The position numbers were made by a program, and so were the translations under genes. 64,000 nt of DNA, from contig NZ_JALPRK010000007.1 in NCBI RefSeq assembly GCF_023195895.1, positions 124,001 to 188,000 of the forward strand, written 5' to 3'. How positions within the stretch are numbered: the first letter of the stretch is position 1; each line of letters opens with the position of its first letter. A model generated the notes under the pieces. The model worked only from the letters and a program-made list of their open reading frames with translations, was not told where the DNA came from and made no database searches. Source of the DNA: Paenibacillus mellifer. Its GTDB lineage: Bacteria > Bacillota > Bacilli > Paenibacillales > Paenibacillaceae. Positions 34,391-44,328 of this stretch are shown here, piece after piece.

Positions 34391-34404
34391 AATTGACAAG
34401 TGAC

Positions 34405-34437
34405 AAGGGCCCCCCGATCGTCGGGAAGGCCCTTTTT
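34405..34437 (+). terminator. Terminator after the secreted protein gene
   Basis: AAGGGCC with GGCCCTT, inner CCCGA/TCGGG pairing, then five T. Confidence 0.85.
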
Positions 34438-34454
34438 CATGCGCTCTTCTAGCT

Positions 34455-36083
34455 TCAAGCCCGCTCCGCCACCGGCCACCGCGCCGCACTCCGCGAATTC
34501 TTCTTGTATTCGTTGGGCGTGACCCCGACCTCCTGCTTGAACAGCTTGGAGAAATAGGAGTAATTAGCGTAACCGACCTGGTTCGCCACGGCGTACACGG
34601 ACAGTTTGGACGTTTCGAGCAACTGCTTGGCGACGGAGATCCGGACCTGGATGACGTAGCTGCCGAGCGAAACGCCTGTTTCTTTTTTGAACAAGCGAGC
34701 CAGATAATCCGGGTTGAGATAGACGACCTCCGCCAGGTCGTTCCGCGTCAATTCATCGCCGTAATGGGCGTGGATGTATTGCTTGATTTCCTCGGCGACC
34801 GATTTCGGTTCCGCCGCGAAGTCCCGATAGGCCATAGCCGTATTCACCAAATAAGTCACGTATTCCTGCATGTCCTCGATCGAATGGAGGGACCCGGATA
34901 GCAGCTCCTCATTGGCCCTTGCGGCGTACAGCTTATGCGCTTCGATGCCTTTTAACTTCAGGAAGGCGTATACGAGCTGCACGATATCCAACCGGAACAA
35001 AGCGAGGCAGGAGGTGTCCAACGTCTTGCGGTCCAAGCGGTCCTTGAGGTAACGCGACGTTTCTTCCATAAACGCGGCCGGATTGTTTTGATGCAGCAGC
35101 TCCTCCAAACGCGCCAAATCCGGGGGGAGATATACCGGTTGCTTTTGCGAATCGTCGCGCTCCGCCCAATAGGTCCGGTTGCGGGTTTTGGTCAAATTTT
35201 CGTTCATCGCCAGCAGTTGGTGCAGCACCTGACCGATTCTCTCCAACCGGCCGGAGAGGCCCACGCAGCAGCAGGCGTCGCAATTCAAATACGCGTTCGC
35301 CCGGCGAATCCATTCAGCGCATAACTCCGCAAGTAACGCAGGCTCCGGCGGGTCGTTCCATTTGAGGATCGCGATCCAATGATATTCCTTGAACTCCAGA
35401 AGGGATTCGACGGAAAACCGCGGGTTTTGCAGCAGCTCGCCCAACACGTTCCCCAGGGCAAAGTCGAATAACCCCTTTTCCTCCCGACCCAGGCTGCCGT
35501 TGTAGGGAAATACGTGAATCAGCACCGGCTGGATGAGGTCGGACGGAAGGTAGGCGAGCTGTTGATCTTCCACGGCCTGAGCCACCGCCGCCGGCTTGAC
35601 GGGGGCGGCCGCGCTGGCGCTGATCTGTTTCCGCCAGAAATACTCCACCAGGTTCGCCTGATTTTTCTGCCACAGCGCCCCTTCTTGAATCGCTTTCTCC
35701 CGATGTTGTTGCTCCTTGGACCGAGCGACCGCCTTACGCAGGATCAGCATCAGTTTATCGAACTCGATCGGCTTGAGGAAATATTCGAAGCTTTGCAGCT
35801 CGATCGCTTTTTGCGCATAGTTGAAGTCGGCGTAATTGGTCAGGAAGATGGCCTGAACGGCGTAGTTTTCCTCCCGGATCCAGGCCAGCAGCTCCAGCCC
35901 GCTCCCTTGGGGCATTTCGATGTCGGAGATCAGGATTTGCACCGGATGCCGCTGCAGGATATCGCGAGCCTGAGCGACATTGTTGGCCGTATACACCTTC
36001 TCGATGCCCAGCGATGTCCATTCGATTTTCTTCTCCAAAGCGGCGACGACGTAAACATCGTCATCCACGACCAAAGCGTTCAT
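34455..36083 (-). CDS. YesN-type response regulator (REC-AraC HTH)
   Basis: 542 residues. The N-terminal receiver domain has LVVDDDVYVV, the phospho-acceptor Asp in ILISDIEMPQGSG and the Lys in YFLKPIEF. A long central linker follows, then a C-terminal AraC/XylS double helix-turn-helix (LAEVVYLNPDYLARLFKKET, ANQVGYANYSYFSKLFKQ, VGVTPNEYKKN). ATG at 36083 has AGGAGGAG upstream and overlaps the kinase stop as ATGA; a longer frame to 36140 lies inside the kinase gene. With the adjacent YesM kinase it forms a two-component system that in Paenibacillus commonly controls carbohydrate uptake and breakdown genes. Confidence 0.9.
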   Translation of the reverse strand: MNALVVDDDVYVVAALEKKIEWTSLGIEKVYTANNVAQARDILQRHPVQILISDIEMPQGSGLELLAWIREENYAVQAIFLTNYADFNYAQKAIELQSFEYFLKPIEFDKLMLILRKAVARSKEQQHREKAIQEGALWQKNQANLVEYFWRKQISASAAAPVKPAAVAQAVEDQQLAYLPSDLIQPVLIHVFPYNGSLGREEKGLFDFALGNVLGELLQNPRFSVESLLEFKEYHWIAILKWNDPPEPALLAELCAEWIRRANAYLNCDACCCVGLSGRLERIGQVLHQLLAMNENLTKTRNRTYWAERDDSQKQPVYLPPDLARLEELLHQNNPAAFMEETSRYLKDRLDRKTLDTSCLALFRLDIVQLVYAFLKLKGIEAHKLYAARANEELLSGSLHSIEDMQEYVTYLVNTAMAYRDFAAEPKSVAEEIKQYIHAHYGDELTRNDLAEVVYLNPDYLARLFKKETGVSLGSYVIQVRISVAKQLLETSKLSVYAVANQVGYANYSYFSKLFKQEVGVTPNEYKKNSRSAARWPVAERA

Positions 36084-37825
36084 ATAGCCACGCTCCTCCT
36101 GTTCGTTCCGGCGTAGGCCGGGAGAGATAAGATCACGCATGCCCCGCCGTCCTCCTGGTTAGAGAACGACGCGGCCGCTTGACCGTTGTATAGGGATTCC
36201 AAACGCTGCAGCGTGTTCATGATTCCGATATGGGTCCCCGCCGATTGATCCAGGGGGTTCCCATTTTGCAAATCCTCCAGGATTTCCGGCGGGAATCCGG
36301 GGCCGGTATCGGTGATTCGGATCGCGATGCGCTCTTCACCATCTTCATTCCTCAGCCGGACCGCCAGTTCGATTTGGACCTGCGAGACCCGGTTTACCGC
36401 GTATTTGACCGCGTTCTCCACGAAGGTCTGCAGGACGAGCGGCGGGATTTCGGCGCCTGCCAGGGGAGCTTCCTCATCGATGCGGTAGTCCAGGGCATCG
36501 GGATACCGGTGTTTCTGGATATCGAGATAAATCCGCACATGCTCGATTTCGTCCCTCAGCTTCACGAAGTCGCCGTCGTTCTGGAAGATATACCGGAAAT
36601 ACTTCGAGGTGGACAAGGCCATCTGCTCGATTTCCCGGTACAACTGCATTTGCGCCATGCTGTAGATATTCGTCAAGCAATTCAGGAAGAAGTGCGGTTT
36701 GATCTGCAGCTTCATGTAATCCAGCTGGATGCGCTGCTTCTCCAGCTCCCGTTCGTACAAGTCGATTTTGAATTTCCTAATCTGGCCGACCAGGTTCATG
36801 AACTGCTTGTTGGCCTTCTCCAGCTCGATGATCTTGCTGCTTTCGAACTCCAGCGGCTCGCCTTCCTCCGTCCAGAACGCCAGGTTGTAGGAGAAGCTTT
36901 TGATCGGCCGCAGCACCGTGTTCCTGAAGTAAAGCAGGATGAATCCGAGGCTGCAGGAGATGATGACGGCCAGCAGGAGGATCAGGAGCTGGGCGATCAT
37001 GATTTTTTCGAAGGCCCCGAACTGGATGACCAGCTTCACGTGAAAAGAGGCGTTGGTGAACTCCCCGTTGACCGTCGTTCCGGCTCGGAACAAATCCGGT
37101 AAGGAAGACGGCCGCGGAGTCGCGTCCAGCAGCTCGCCGTTGTTGGACACCGGAGTGGTTACGGCCATGCCGCGATCGTCGATGAGGGAGACGAACCCGT
37201 CTTCGCCGAGATTCAGCGCACGCAGGGGACGGATCAAGTTGTCCGCCGACACCAGGCTGATCATGTAGCTGTCGTGATAAGGCACGATATTCGTGATGTA
37301 ATACCTGCCGCCAATCTCAACCGGCGTCCACTTGGAATAAATTCTCTCGTACACGTTTCGGTCCGCTTCCACGTTGGCGATAATTTGTTCCTTCAGCTCC
37401 AGGTAGTCCGCATAAGGAATGCTGATCGGCGCGCAGTTGAGGAAGAAATCCTGCTTCTTCAAATACACGAAAAAGTTGTATTCCTGCCCGTAGTTTTTCT
37501 GCAGCTCGTTAAAACGCTTGTGCAGGTTTTCGTTCCCTTCGAAGAATTCCGCGCTGTTCATGGGACTATCGTTCATCGCCTTCAGGTTTTCGTCGTTCGC
37601 CAGCGTCCAGCCCGTATAGTGGTTGATATAGGCAAAATCGTGATTGATCCGATGGATGTACAAGTCGGCAGTGTCCTGTAAATAACGTGTGGATTGCTGC
37701 TTGACGATCGAAATCGCGGAAATGCTGATGGCGAAGTCCAGGATCAGGACAACAAAGGAAATCAGAAACATGATGTTGACGTAATGGCGGACCGGATACT
37801 GTTTGTTTTTCGTCGATTTGCCCAT
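36080..37825 (-). CDS. YesM-type sensor histidine kinase
   Basis: 581 residues. Two membrane segments (about 17-40 and 270-295) flank a 230-residue extracellular sensor region, then a HAMP-like linker. The histidine-kinase core of the LytS/YesM type has the His in LQIKPHFFLNCLTNIY, N-box FVENAVKYAV and G-boxes ITDTGPGFPPEI and GTHIGIMNTLQRLE. First gene of the leftward kinase-regulator operon; the upstream ribosome site is weak. Ligand unknown, probably a sugar or oligosaccharide. Confidence 0.9.
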   Translation of the reverse strand: MGKSTKNKQYPVRHYVNIMFLISFVVLILDFAISISAISIVKQQSTRYLQDTADLYIHRINHDFAYINHYTGWTLANDENLKAMNDSPMNSAEFFEGNENLHKRFNELQKNYGQEYNFFVYLKKQDFFLNCAPISIPYADYLELKEQIIANVEADRNVYERIYSKWTPVEIGGRYYITNIVPYHDSYMISLVSADNLIRPLRALNLGEDGFVSLIDDRGMAVTTPVSNNGELLDATPRPSSLPDLFRAGTTVNGEFTNASFHVKLVIQFGAFEKIMIAQLLILLLAVIISCSLGFILLYFRNTVLRPIKSFSYNLAFWTEEGEPLEFESSKIIELEKANKQFMNLVGQIRKFKIDLYERELEKQRIQLDYMKLQIKPHFFLNCLTNIYSMAQMQLYREIEQMALSTSKYFRYIFQNDGDFVKLRDEIEHVRIYLDIQKHRYPDALDYRIDEEAPLAGAEIPPLVLQTFVENAVKYAVNRVSQVQIELAVRLRNEDGEERIAIRITDTGPGFPPEILEDLQNGNPLDQSAGTHIGIMNTLQRLESLYNGQAAASFSNQEDGGACVILSLPAYAGTNRRSVAI

Positions 37826-38163
37826 GGCTTGCTAGCGCCGCATCCTTTCCCGCGCGCATCCATTCGTTCAACCGATGCCATGAATGCGCTTTTACAGTGT
37901 TTATCCCTATTATAAATCCTACCTTTAAAAAAAGAAGGCGTTATCCGGCTTGCCCTGCCGGAAAGTCCGGATAACGCCAGGAAAAGTCTGCTTACCGTCA
38001 GGCAGTTGCCGAGGGGGGCGCCCATGAGGTTCCCCTGGCTTCGGAATCCGGCGGAATAGTCCGCATTCCGCGCCCAAGTGGTCCGGCAAACGGACGGGTG
38101 AACCGCTAAGCTTAAAATGATTCAGCAAAACCTTGGGGCGCAAGGCCGGGAGGGAGGATGCAT
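37826..38163. other. Divergent intergenic region with strong hairpin
   Basis: Contains at 37937-37978 a perfect 12-bp stem (GGCGTTATCCGG with its complement). It is followed on the minus strand by TTCTTTTTTT, the form of a terminator for leftward transcription although no leftward gene ends here. A TATAAT box lies just beyond it on the minus strand, as a possible yesM promoter. The remainder (37980-38150) is GC-rich with several potential stems and may be a leader RNA on either strand; no known riboswitch class was recognised. Confidence 0.5.
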
Positions 38164-39207
38164 ATGAGCGTCACGATCAAGGAAGTCGCCCGCCGAGCCG
38201 GGGTCTCCATCTCCACCGTCTCGCGGGTGATGGCAGGGGAAGCGCGGGTTCGCCCGGAAAACCGGCGCAAGGTCGAAAGCATCGTGAAGGAGATGGACTA
38301 TTCGCCCAACTCTACGGCGCAAAGCCTCGTCTCCCATGCCGCGAATGCTATCGGCCTGCTGCTGACCGAGGCGGAAGCCGAGCGGGCAAACCATCCCTTT
38401 GGCATGGAATTGATCCGCGGCGCGGTCACCCGGGCCAACCGGTCTGGCTTTGACCTGTTCATCGGCTCGGGTTCGGGCGAGAGAGCGGGCCAGCAGGTCA
38501 TGTCCCGCTTGGTGCGAGGGAAACGCGTCGACGGGGCGATCGTGCTCGCGGGCCGCCACAAGGAGGCCGTCATCGATTGGATGCGCACAAACGGCGCACC
38601 GTTCGTATTGATCGGACGAAGCGAGCAGGAAGGCGTCCCCAGCGTGGACATCGACAATGAGGCGGCCGGATACGAGGCGGCGTACCACCTGATTCGGCTG
38701 GGGCATAAGCGGATCGGCTTCGTTGGCCTCGCCACGGAGCGGGATGCGGTGGAATGCCGGTTCCGCGGATACAAGCGGGCGCTGCGGGATAACGGCTTAT
38801 CTTGGCGTTCCGGTTGGATTTTGGAAGAGGAGCTGCTGAGAGACGGCGGCGATCGGGCCATGGCTTACCTGACGAGCCTCCTGCAACGGCCGACGGCGTT
38901 GGTTGCGGCGGACGATATGACGGCGCTGAGCGTGATTCGCGCTCTGCACAACCTGGAGCTCCGCGTTCCCGCCGACATGGCGGTGGTCGGCTTCGACAAT
39001 ACGCCGTTGGCCGAGTTGTCCGTGCCGCCGCTCAGCAGCATCGACACGGGCGCCTACCACTTGGGGTATTGGGCGGCGGATCGGCTGCTCCGAATGCTGC
39101 GGCAGAAGAAAAACGGAGCGGAGGGACCGGAACGCCTCGTCGTTCCCCATAAGCTTGTCGTCCGCGAGTCGTCGATGCCGGTACGCGGACCGATTTCACC
39201 AGCATAA
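38164..39207 (+). CDS. LacI-family transcriptional regulator
   Basis: 347 residues. Begins with the LacI helix-turn-helix and hinge (TIKEVARRAGVSISTVSRVM), followed by a periplasmic-binding-like effector domain (AIGLLLTEAEAERANHPFG, VDGAIVLAGRHKE, RIGFVGLAT, DMAVVGFDNTPLAEL). ATG 38164 is seven bases from GGGAGG and preferred over ATG 38158. First gene of a rightward carbohydrate locus; likely controls the GH13, ABC transporter and GH43 genes that follow. Confidence 0.9.
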   Translation: MSVTIKEVARRAGVSISTVSRVMAGEARVRPENRRKVESIVKEMDYSPNSTAQSLVSHAANAIGLLLTEAEAERANHPFGMELIRGAVTRANRSGFDLFIGSGSGERAGQQVMSRLVRGKRVDGAIVLAGRHKEAVIDWMRTNGAPFVLIGRSEQEGVPSVDIDNEAAGYEAAYHLIRLGHKRIGFVGLATERDAVECRFRGYKRALRDNGLSWRSGWILEEELLRDGGDRAMAYLTSLLQRPTALVAADDMTALSVIRALHNLELRVPADMAVVGFDNTPLAELSVPPLSSIDTGAYHLGYWAADRLLRMLRQKKNGAEGPERLVVPHKLVVRESSMPVRGPISPA

Positions 39208-39226
39208 GAAAGGGAGTAACGCATCA

Positions 39227-40510
39227 ATGGCAAAGGAAACGGAAGTTACGCTGCGCAGTCAAGTCGTTTATTCGGTTTACGTGCGCAATCACAGCCCGGA
39301 GGGCACGTTCCGGGGCGTGGAACGGGATCTCGGCCGGATCCGGGAGTTGGGGGTGGATATCGTCTGGCTGCTGCCGATCCATCCGATCGGCCTTGAAGCG
39401 CGCAAAGGGGAGTTGGGCAGCCCTTACGCCAACCGGGATTACCGGGAAATCAACCCGGAGTTGGGCACGCGCGAGGATTTCGAAAGCCTGGTGGAAGCGA
39501 TCCATCGTCACGGAATGAAATGCATCATCGACGTGGTTTATAACCATACGTCCCCGGATTCCTGGTTGGTCCAACATCGCCCGGACTATTTCTATACGAC
39601 CCCGGAAGGCAAGCGCGGAAACCGCGTCGGCGACTGGGGCGACATCGTCGACCTGGATTACGGCCAAGCCGGGCTTTGGGATTACCAGATCGATACGCTC
39701 AAAATGTGGGCCGGGATCGTCGACGGTTTCCGCTGCGACGTGGCTCCGCTGCTGCCGCTGGAATTTTGGCTGCGGGCGCGGGAAGAGGTGGCTAAGGTCA
39801 AACCGGATTGCTTGTGGCTTGCCGAGTCGATCGAGCCGGAATTTCTCCTGCATTTGCGTTCGCGGGGATTAACCGCGCTGTCGGACGCCGAAATCCTGCA
39901 GGCGTTCGACGTTTGCTACGATTACGACACCTACCCGTGGTTCGCGGGATATTTGTCCGGCGACAACGCCTTGAGCGCTTATGCGGACAAGCTGAACCAA
40001 CAGGAGCACCTATATCCGGCGAATTACGTCAAGCTGCGTTTTTTGGAAAATCACGACCGGCCTCGCGCGGCCAAGCTCATTTCGGACGAAGGCAGCCTGA
40101 TCAACTGGACGGCGTTCCTGTATTTCCTAAAAGGCATGCCGCTCCTCTACGGGGGACAAGAGACGCAAAGCGAGGTTTGCCCGGATTTGTTCGGCCGCCA
40201 GCCCGTCGACTGGAGCGCGGGGAAGGATTTGTCCTGGCTGCTCAAAACCTTGTATGCGATCAAGAAGAAACCGATCCTGGCCTACGGTTTGTGCCGTTGG
40301 AACGCCGATGACGCTTTGGATCTCTTGGCCGGAACGTATGCCTGGGGAGAGCGGAAGCTGGCCGGGGTGTTCAGTCTGAAAGGGAAACCGGGGGAAGCGG
40401 AGGTTGATCTCCCCGACGGCGTTTACGCCGATCTGATCGGCGGCGGCGAAATCGCGGTGATCCGGGGCAAGGTGCGGAGCGAGGGGAAACCGGTCATCCT
40501 CGAGTTTTGA
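39227..40510 (+). CDS. GH13 alpha-amylase-family enzyme, cytoplasmic
   Basis: 427 residues without signal peptide. GH13 regions are visible: DVVYNHTSPDS (region I), GFRCDVAPLLP with the nucleophile Asp, LWLAESIEPEF with the Glu acid/base, and FLENHDRPR with the third Asp. Compact for the family, with a short C-terminal beta domain. Probably an intracellular hydrolase or transglycosidase on imported alpha-glucans or related oligosaccharides. ATG with AAGGGAG; 19 bp after the LacI gene. Confidence 0.88.
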   Translation: MAKETEVTLRSQVVYSVYVRNHSPEGTFRGVERDLGRIRELGVDIVWLLPIHPIGLEARKGELGSPYANRDYREINPELGTREDFESLVEAIHRHGMKCIIDVVYNHTSPDSWLVQHRPDYFYTTPEGKRGNRVGDWGDIVDLDYGQAGLWDYQIDTLKMWAGIVDGFRCDVAPLLPLEFWLRAREEVAKVKPDCLWLAESIEPEFLLHLRSRGLTALSDAEILQAFDVCYDYDTYPWFAGYLSGDNALSAYADKLNQQEHLYPANYVKLRFLENHDRPRAAKLISDEGSLINWTAFLYFLKGMPLLYGGQETQSEVCPDLFGRQPVDWSAGKDLSWLLKTLYAIKKKPILAYGLCRWNADDALDLLAGTYAWGERKLAGVFSLKGKPGEAEVDLPDGVYADLIGGGEIAVIRGKVRSEGKPVILEF

Positions 40511-40740
40511 CGAAGCGGAAAGTCCGGATCGTGCCATATCGGGTCCGGATTCCGTTATTCACGTTCATCCACGGCGGGGATCCAGGCTGAGGGCCGCAGC
40601 AAACCTGCGGCAAAAGTCCGGTTACCGCCTGGTTCTGGTCCGGTAAACGCGCAAGGCGCGAAGTTATACTTAAGACGTTGAAGCCGCCGGACAGATGGAA
40701 GGCGCGCCTCGGAGCAGACGATAGAGAAGGAGGGGATGTC

Positions 40741-41664
40741 ATGAAATCCGGCGCATGGGGGTTTAGGCGGACGTTCGGACGAATCAAACGAAACCAGGGA
40801 TTGTATTTGCTGCTGTTGCCCGCGGTGGTGCTGTCGCTGTTGTTCGCGTACAAACCGATGTACGGCGTGCTGATCGCGTTCAAGGATTACAGCCCGGCGC
40901 TGGGCATTGACGGCAGTCCATGGGTGGGGTTCAAGCATTTCGAGAAATTTTTCCATTCGTATCAGTTTTCGACGACCATTAAGAACACCATCGTTATCAG
41001 CTTGTACAGCATCGCTACGTTTCCGATTCCGATCGTATTGGCGTTGATGGTGAATCAGATGCGGGCAAACCGGTTCCGCCGGTTTTTCCAAACGGTCTCG
41101 TACATGCCGCACTTTATCTCCACGGTCGTCATGGTCGGGTTGATGCTGATCTTGCTCTCCCCGAGCACCGGCCTGGTCGGCAATTTGTACAAACTGTTCG
41201 GCGGGGATGCGCCCGATTTGATCGGCTCGGCCGGATGGTTCAGCAGCATCTATGTCTGGTCGGACGTGTGGCAGCACGTCGGATGGGACAGCATCATTTA
41301 CATCGCCGCGTTGTCCACGGTCGATCCGAGCCTGTATGAGGCGGCCACGGTCGACGGGGCCAGCCGCTGGCACAAAATCCGCTACATCGATATTCCGATG
41401 CTGATGCCGACAGCGATCACGCTGCTTATTTTGCGGGTCGGCGGCCTGCTGGGGGTCGGATTCGAGAAGGTCTACCTGATGCAAAACGACCTGAACATTA
41501 CCGCGAGCGAAATTTTGTCCACGTACATTTACAAAATCGGCCTGCTGAGCAGCCAATACAGCTTCTCCTCGGCGGTCAACCTGTTCAACACCGTCATTAA
41601 CTTCCTGCTGCTGATTCTGGTGAACCAGATATCGAAGAAATACAGCGAGAACAGCTTATGGTAG
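40741..41664 (+). CDS. ABC sugar transporter permease, LplB type
   Basis: 307 residues, six membrane spans, with the EAA loop of binding-protein-dependent permeases in LYEAATVDGASRWHKIRYID. Matches the LplB/PotB-like permeases of Paenibacillus oligosaccharide transporters. ATG has GGAGG upstream; the extended frame back to 40678 has no such site. Forms a heterodimeric channel with the next gene. No ATPase gene is in the locus, so a shared MsmX-type ATPase is likely. Confidence 0.9.
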   Translation: MKSGAWGFRRTFGRIKRNQGLYLLLLPAVVLSLLFAYKPMYGVLIAFKDYSPALGIDGSPWVGFKHFEKFFHSYQFSTTIKNTIVISLYSIATFPIPIVLALMVNQMRANRFRRFFQTVSYMPHFISTVVMVGLMLILLSPSTGLVGNLYKLFGGDAPDLIGSAGWFSSIYVWSDVWQHVGWDSIIYIAALSTVDPSLYEAATVDGASRWHKIRYIDIPMLMPTAITLLILRVGGLLGVGFEKVYLMQNDLNITASEILSTYIYKIGLLSSQYSFSSAVNLFNTVINFLLLILVNQISKKYSENSLW

Positions 41665-41683
41665 AGGAAAGGAGGAGATGGAG

Positions 41684-42604
41684 ATGGACACAGCCAATCC
41701 GGTAGCTAGCGCGGCCGCGCAGCCGATCAACAACCGCTCGTCCGACAAAGTGATGGAAGTGCTGCTTTACGTTTTTGCCGCCATGTTTCTGATCGTCTTG
41801 ATGTATCCGCTTTACTTTATCGTCATCGCTTCCTTCAGCGATCCGTCGGCGGTGGCGAACGGGCAGGTATGGTTCGTTCCCAAGGGGTTTACCCTGGACG
41901 GCTACAAAGAGCTGTTCAAGCACGAAAACATTTGGATCGGGTACCGAAACACGATATTGTATACGGTAGCGGGCACGGCCATCGGCCTGGTCGTCAACGT
42001 GTCGGCGGCGTACGCGCTGTCGCGGAAGGATCTCGTCGGAAGGAAGTTCCTTTCCTTGTTTTTCATCTTTACGATGTTTTTCAGCGGCGGACTCATCCCG
42101 ACCTTTTTGACGATCCGGGATTTCCATCTGTACGATACGTTTCTGGTCATGGTCCTCCCATTTTCCGTGATCGTGTACGATATCATCGTCGCTCGAACGT
42201 TTTTTCAATCGAGCATTCCCGAGGACCTGTGGGAGGCGGCGCAAATCGACGGTTGCGGCAACCTCCGTTATTTCGCCCAAATCGTGCTGCCCCTGTCCAA
42301 GGCGATCATCGCGGTGCTGGGGCTTTGGATCGCCGTCGGTTACTGGAACTCTTATTTCAATGCTTTGATCTATCTGAAAAATCCGGACCTGCATCCCCTG
42401 CAGCTCGTGTTGCGCAACATCCTGATCACCAATCAGATGCAGTCGGGCATGGGGACCGGCGAAGCGGCGCAAATCGCGCTCCGGCTCGCCAATCTGATGC
42501 GGTACTCCGTCATCATTATCGCGACCGTTCCGATCATGTGCGTGTATCCCTTCCTGCAAAAATACTTCAATCAGGGGGTGATGATCGGCGCGGTCAAGAG
42601 CTAG
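41684..42604 (+). CDS. ABC sugar transporter permease, YtcP type
   Basis: 306 residues, six membrane spans, EAA loop LWEAAQIDGCGNLRYFAQIV. Partner of the preceding permease, 19 bp downstream. GGAGG eight bases before ATG 41684, preferred over ATG 41678. Confidence 0.9.
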   Translation: MDTANPVASAAAQPINNRSSDKVMEVLLYVFAAMFLIVLMYPLYFIVIASFSDPSAVANGQVWFVPKGFTLDGYKELFKHENIWIGYRNTILYTVAGTAIGLVVNVSAAYALSRKDLVGRKFLSLFFIFTMFFSGGLIPTFLTIRDFHLYDTFLVMVLPFSVIVYDIIVARTFFQSSIPEDLWEAAQIDGCGNLRYFAQIVLPLSKAIIAVLGLWIAVGYWNSYFNALIYLKNPDLHPLQLVLRNILITNQMQSGMGTGEAAQIALRLANLMRYSVIIIATVPIMCVYPFLQKYFNQGVMIGAVKS

Positions 42605-42651
42605 TCCGTTACGCATAAGCAGGATAAAAACAATGAATGGGGGATCTTTCG

Positions 42652-44274
42652 ATGAGCAAACAAGCCGGCAAATTCGCGGCGAAAAAATGGACGGCGCTGG
42701 TACTCGCTGGCGCGCTTGCCTTTGGGCTGGCGGGCTGCGGCGGGGATAATTCTTCCGCGGGTTCAGGGAACCCGGCACCAAGCGAAACGAGCAACTTCAA
42801 TAAGGAAGGACTGCCGATCGTGAACGAACCGGTGACCCTCAAAGTGCTGACCATGCGCTGGGGAAACATGGGCGATACGTTTACCCAAAACCAATGGTTA
42901 AAGGATTTGGAGACGAACACGAACGTCAAAATCGAATGGCAGGTCGTGTCCTCCAACGATTGGGGCGAGCAGAAATCGATCATGCTGGCCAGCGGCACGC
43001 TGCCGGACATCATTCTGGGCGACCAGACCTTTTCCGATTCCGATATCGTTAATAACCTGAGTTACTTCCGTCCGCTCGACGATTACATCGATCCATACAT
43101 GCCGAACCTCAAAGCCGCCATGGCCGAAACGCCGGATCTGAAGAAGATCAGCACGTTCCCGGACGGCAAAATCTACTCCTTGCCGACCCGGCTGCCGTCG
43201 CGACCGAAAACGAAAAACCAGCCGGTCATCAACAAAGCATGGCTCGATCAATTGGGGCTCCAAGTGCCGGACACGGTCGACGATCTTTACAACGTATTGA
43301 AAGCGTTTAAGGAGCAGGATCCGAACGGCAACGGGAAAGCGGACGAAATTCCGTATACCGAAACCGGACTGGCGCCGGATTTCCTGAATCCGTTCGGCAT
43401 TACCGACATCAACGCCAATAACATGCTGGTGAAAGACGGGAAACCGGTGTACTATCCAATCAGCGAAGAGTACAAGGAAGGCTTAAAATTCGCCAACAAG
43501 CTGTATGCGGAAGGCCTGATCGACAAAGAGCTGTTCACCCAGGATGCGACGATGACATCGGCGAAACAGCAAAACGCGGATGCCCCGATCGTCGGGTTCA
43601 CGAACCAATGGACGCCGGATGCGGTGTTCGGCAAATGGAGCGATCAGTATGCCGCTATTCCGCCGATCGCCGGTCCCGACGGGAAGCGCTACAATCCGGG
43701 GAATCCGAACGGCATGAGCTTTAACCGCAATGAGCTTTTGATTACGACGTCCTGCAAATATCCGGAAGTGGCCGCCCGCTGGGCCGACCAGTTCTATACC
43801 AACGAAGCGAGCATCCAGAACTTCTGGGGCGCGATCGGCACGGTCATTCAGAAGAACGACGATGGCACCTACACCTTGATGGATCCGCCGGCCGGAACCA
43901 GCGCGGACGCGTGGTACTGGGAGCAATCGCTGCGGGACTTCGGACCGAAATACGTCAGCCCTTCCTTCGAGAAAAGCATCGTGCTGAACCCGAAAGCCGG
44001 GGACGGCCTGAAGCTGGAGATCGACAAAATGGGCAGCGAATACGTGACCACGCCATTCCCGAACGTCATGTATACGGCCGAGGAGTTCCAGGAGCTCCCG
44101 ACCTTGACGACGGACATCGATACCTATGTGGCGACGATGCGCGCCCAGTGGGTAACGAAAGGCGGCATTGACGAAGGCTGGGACGCTTACGTGAAGAAGC
44201 TGAACGACATGGGCCTGGAGAAGCTGATGAAAATCCGCACCGACGCCTATGACCGTTATATGAGTGTGAAATAA
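42652..44274 (+). CDS. Sugar-binding lipoprotein of the ABC transporter
   Basis: 540 residues. Lipoprotein signal peptide with lipobox LAGC followed by a Gly/Ser/Pro-rich linker, then a type-1 solute-binding domain (PVTLKVLTMRWGNMGDTF, LASGTLPDIILGDQTF, LDQLGLQVPDTVDDLYNVLK). Matches the large LipO-type binding proteins that work with LplB/YtcP permeases in Paenibacillus. ATG 42652 follows GGGGGATC. Terminator after the gene. Confidence 0.9.
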   Translation: MSKQAGKFAAKKWTALVLAGALAFGLAGCGGDNSSAGSGNPAPSETSNFNKEGLPIVNEPVTLKVLTMRWGNMGDTFTQNQWLKDLETNTNVKIEWQVVSSNDWGEQKSIMLASGTLPDIILGDQTFSDSDIVNNLSYFRPLDDYIDPYMPNLKAAMAETPDLKKISTFPDGKIYSLPTRLPSRPKTKNQPVINKAWLDQLGLQVPDTVDDLYNVLKAFKEQDPNGNGKADEIPYTETGLAPDFLNPFGITDINANNMLVKDGKPVYYPISEEYKEGLKFANKLYAEGLIDKELFTQDATMTSAKQQNADAPIVGFTNQWTPDAVFGKWSDQYAAIPPIAGPDGKRYNPGNPNGMSFNRNELLITTSCKYPEVAARWADQFYTNEASIQNFWGAIGTVIQKNDDGTYTLMDPPAGTSADAWYWEQSLRDFGPKYVSPSFEKSIVLNPKAGDGLKLEIDKMGSEYVTTPFPNVMYTAEEFQELPTLTTDIDTYVATMRAQWVTKGGIDEGWDAYVKKLNDMGLEKLMKIRTDAYDRYMSVK

Positions 44275-44293
44275 ACCGAATTAATGCCTGCGG

Positions 44294-44328
44294 AAACCGC
44301 CCTGCAAATGAATATGCAGGGCGGTTTT
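44294..44328 (+). terminator. Terminator of the ABC transporter operon
   Basis: ACCGCCCTGCA paired with TGCAGGGCGGT, then a T-rich tail. Confidence 0.88.

Noticed and set aside
36230-37102. 290-codon plus-strand open frame
   Set aside because: Antisense shadow of the yesM gene.
40555-41556. 333-codon minus-strand open frame
   Set aside because: Antisense shadow of the LplB-type permease; biased composition.
41597-42781. 394-codon minus-strand open frame
   Set aside because: Antisense shadow of the permease genes in GC-rich DNA; Arg/His/Gln-rich composition and no ribosome site.
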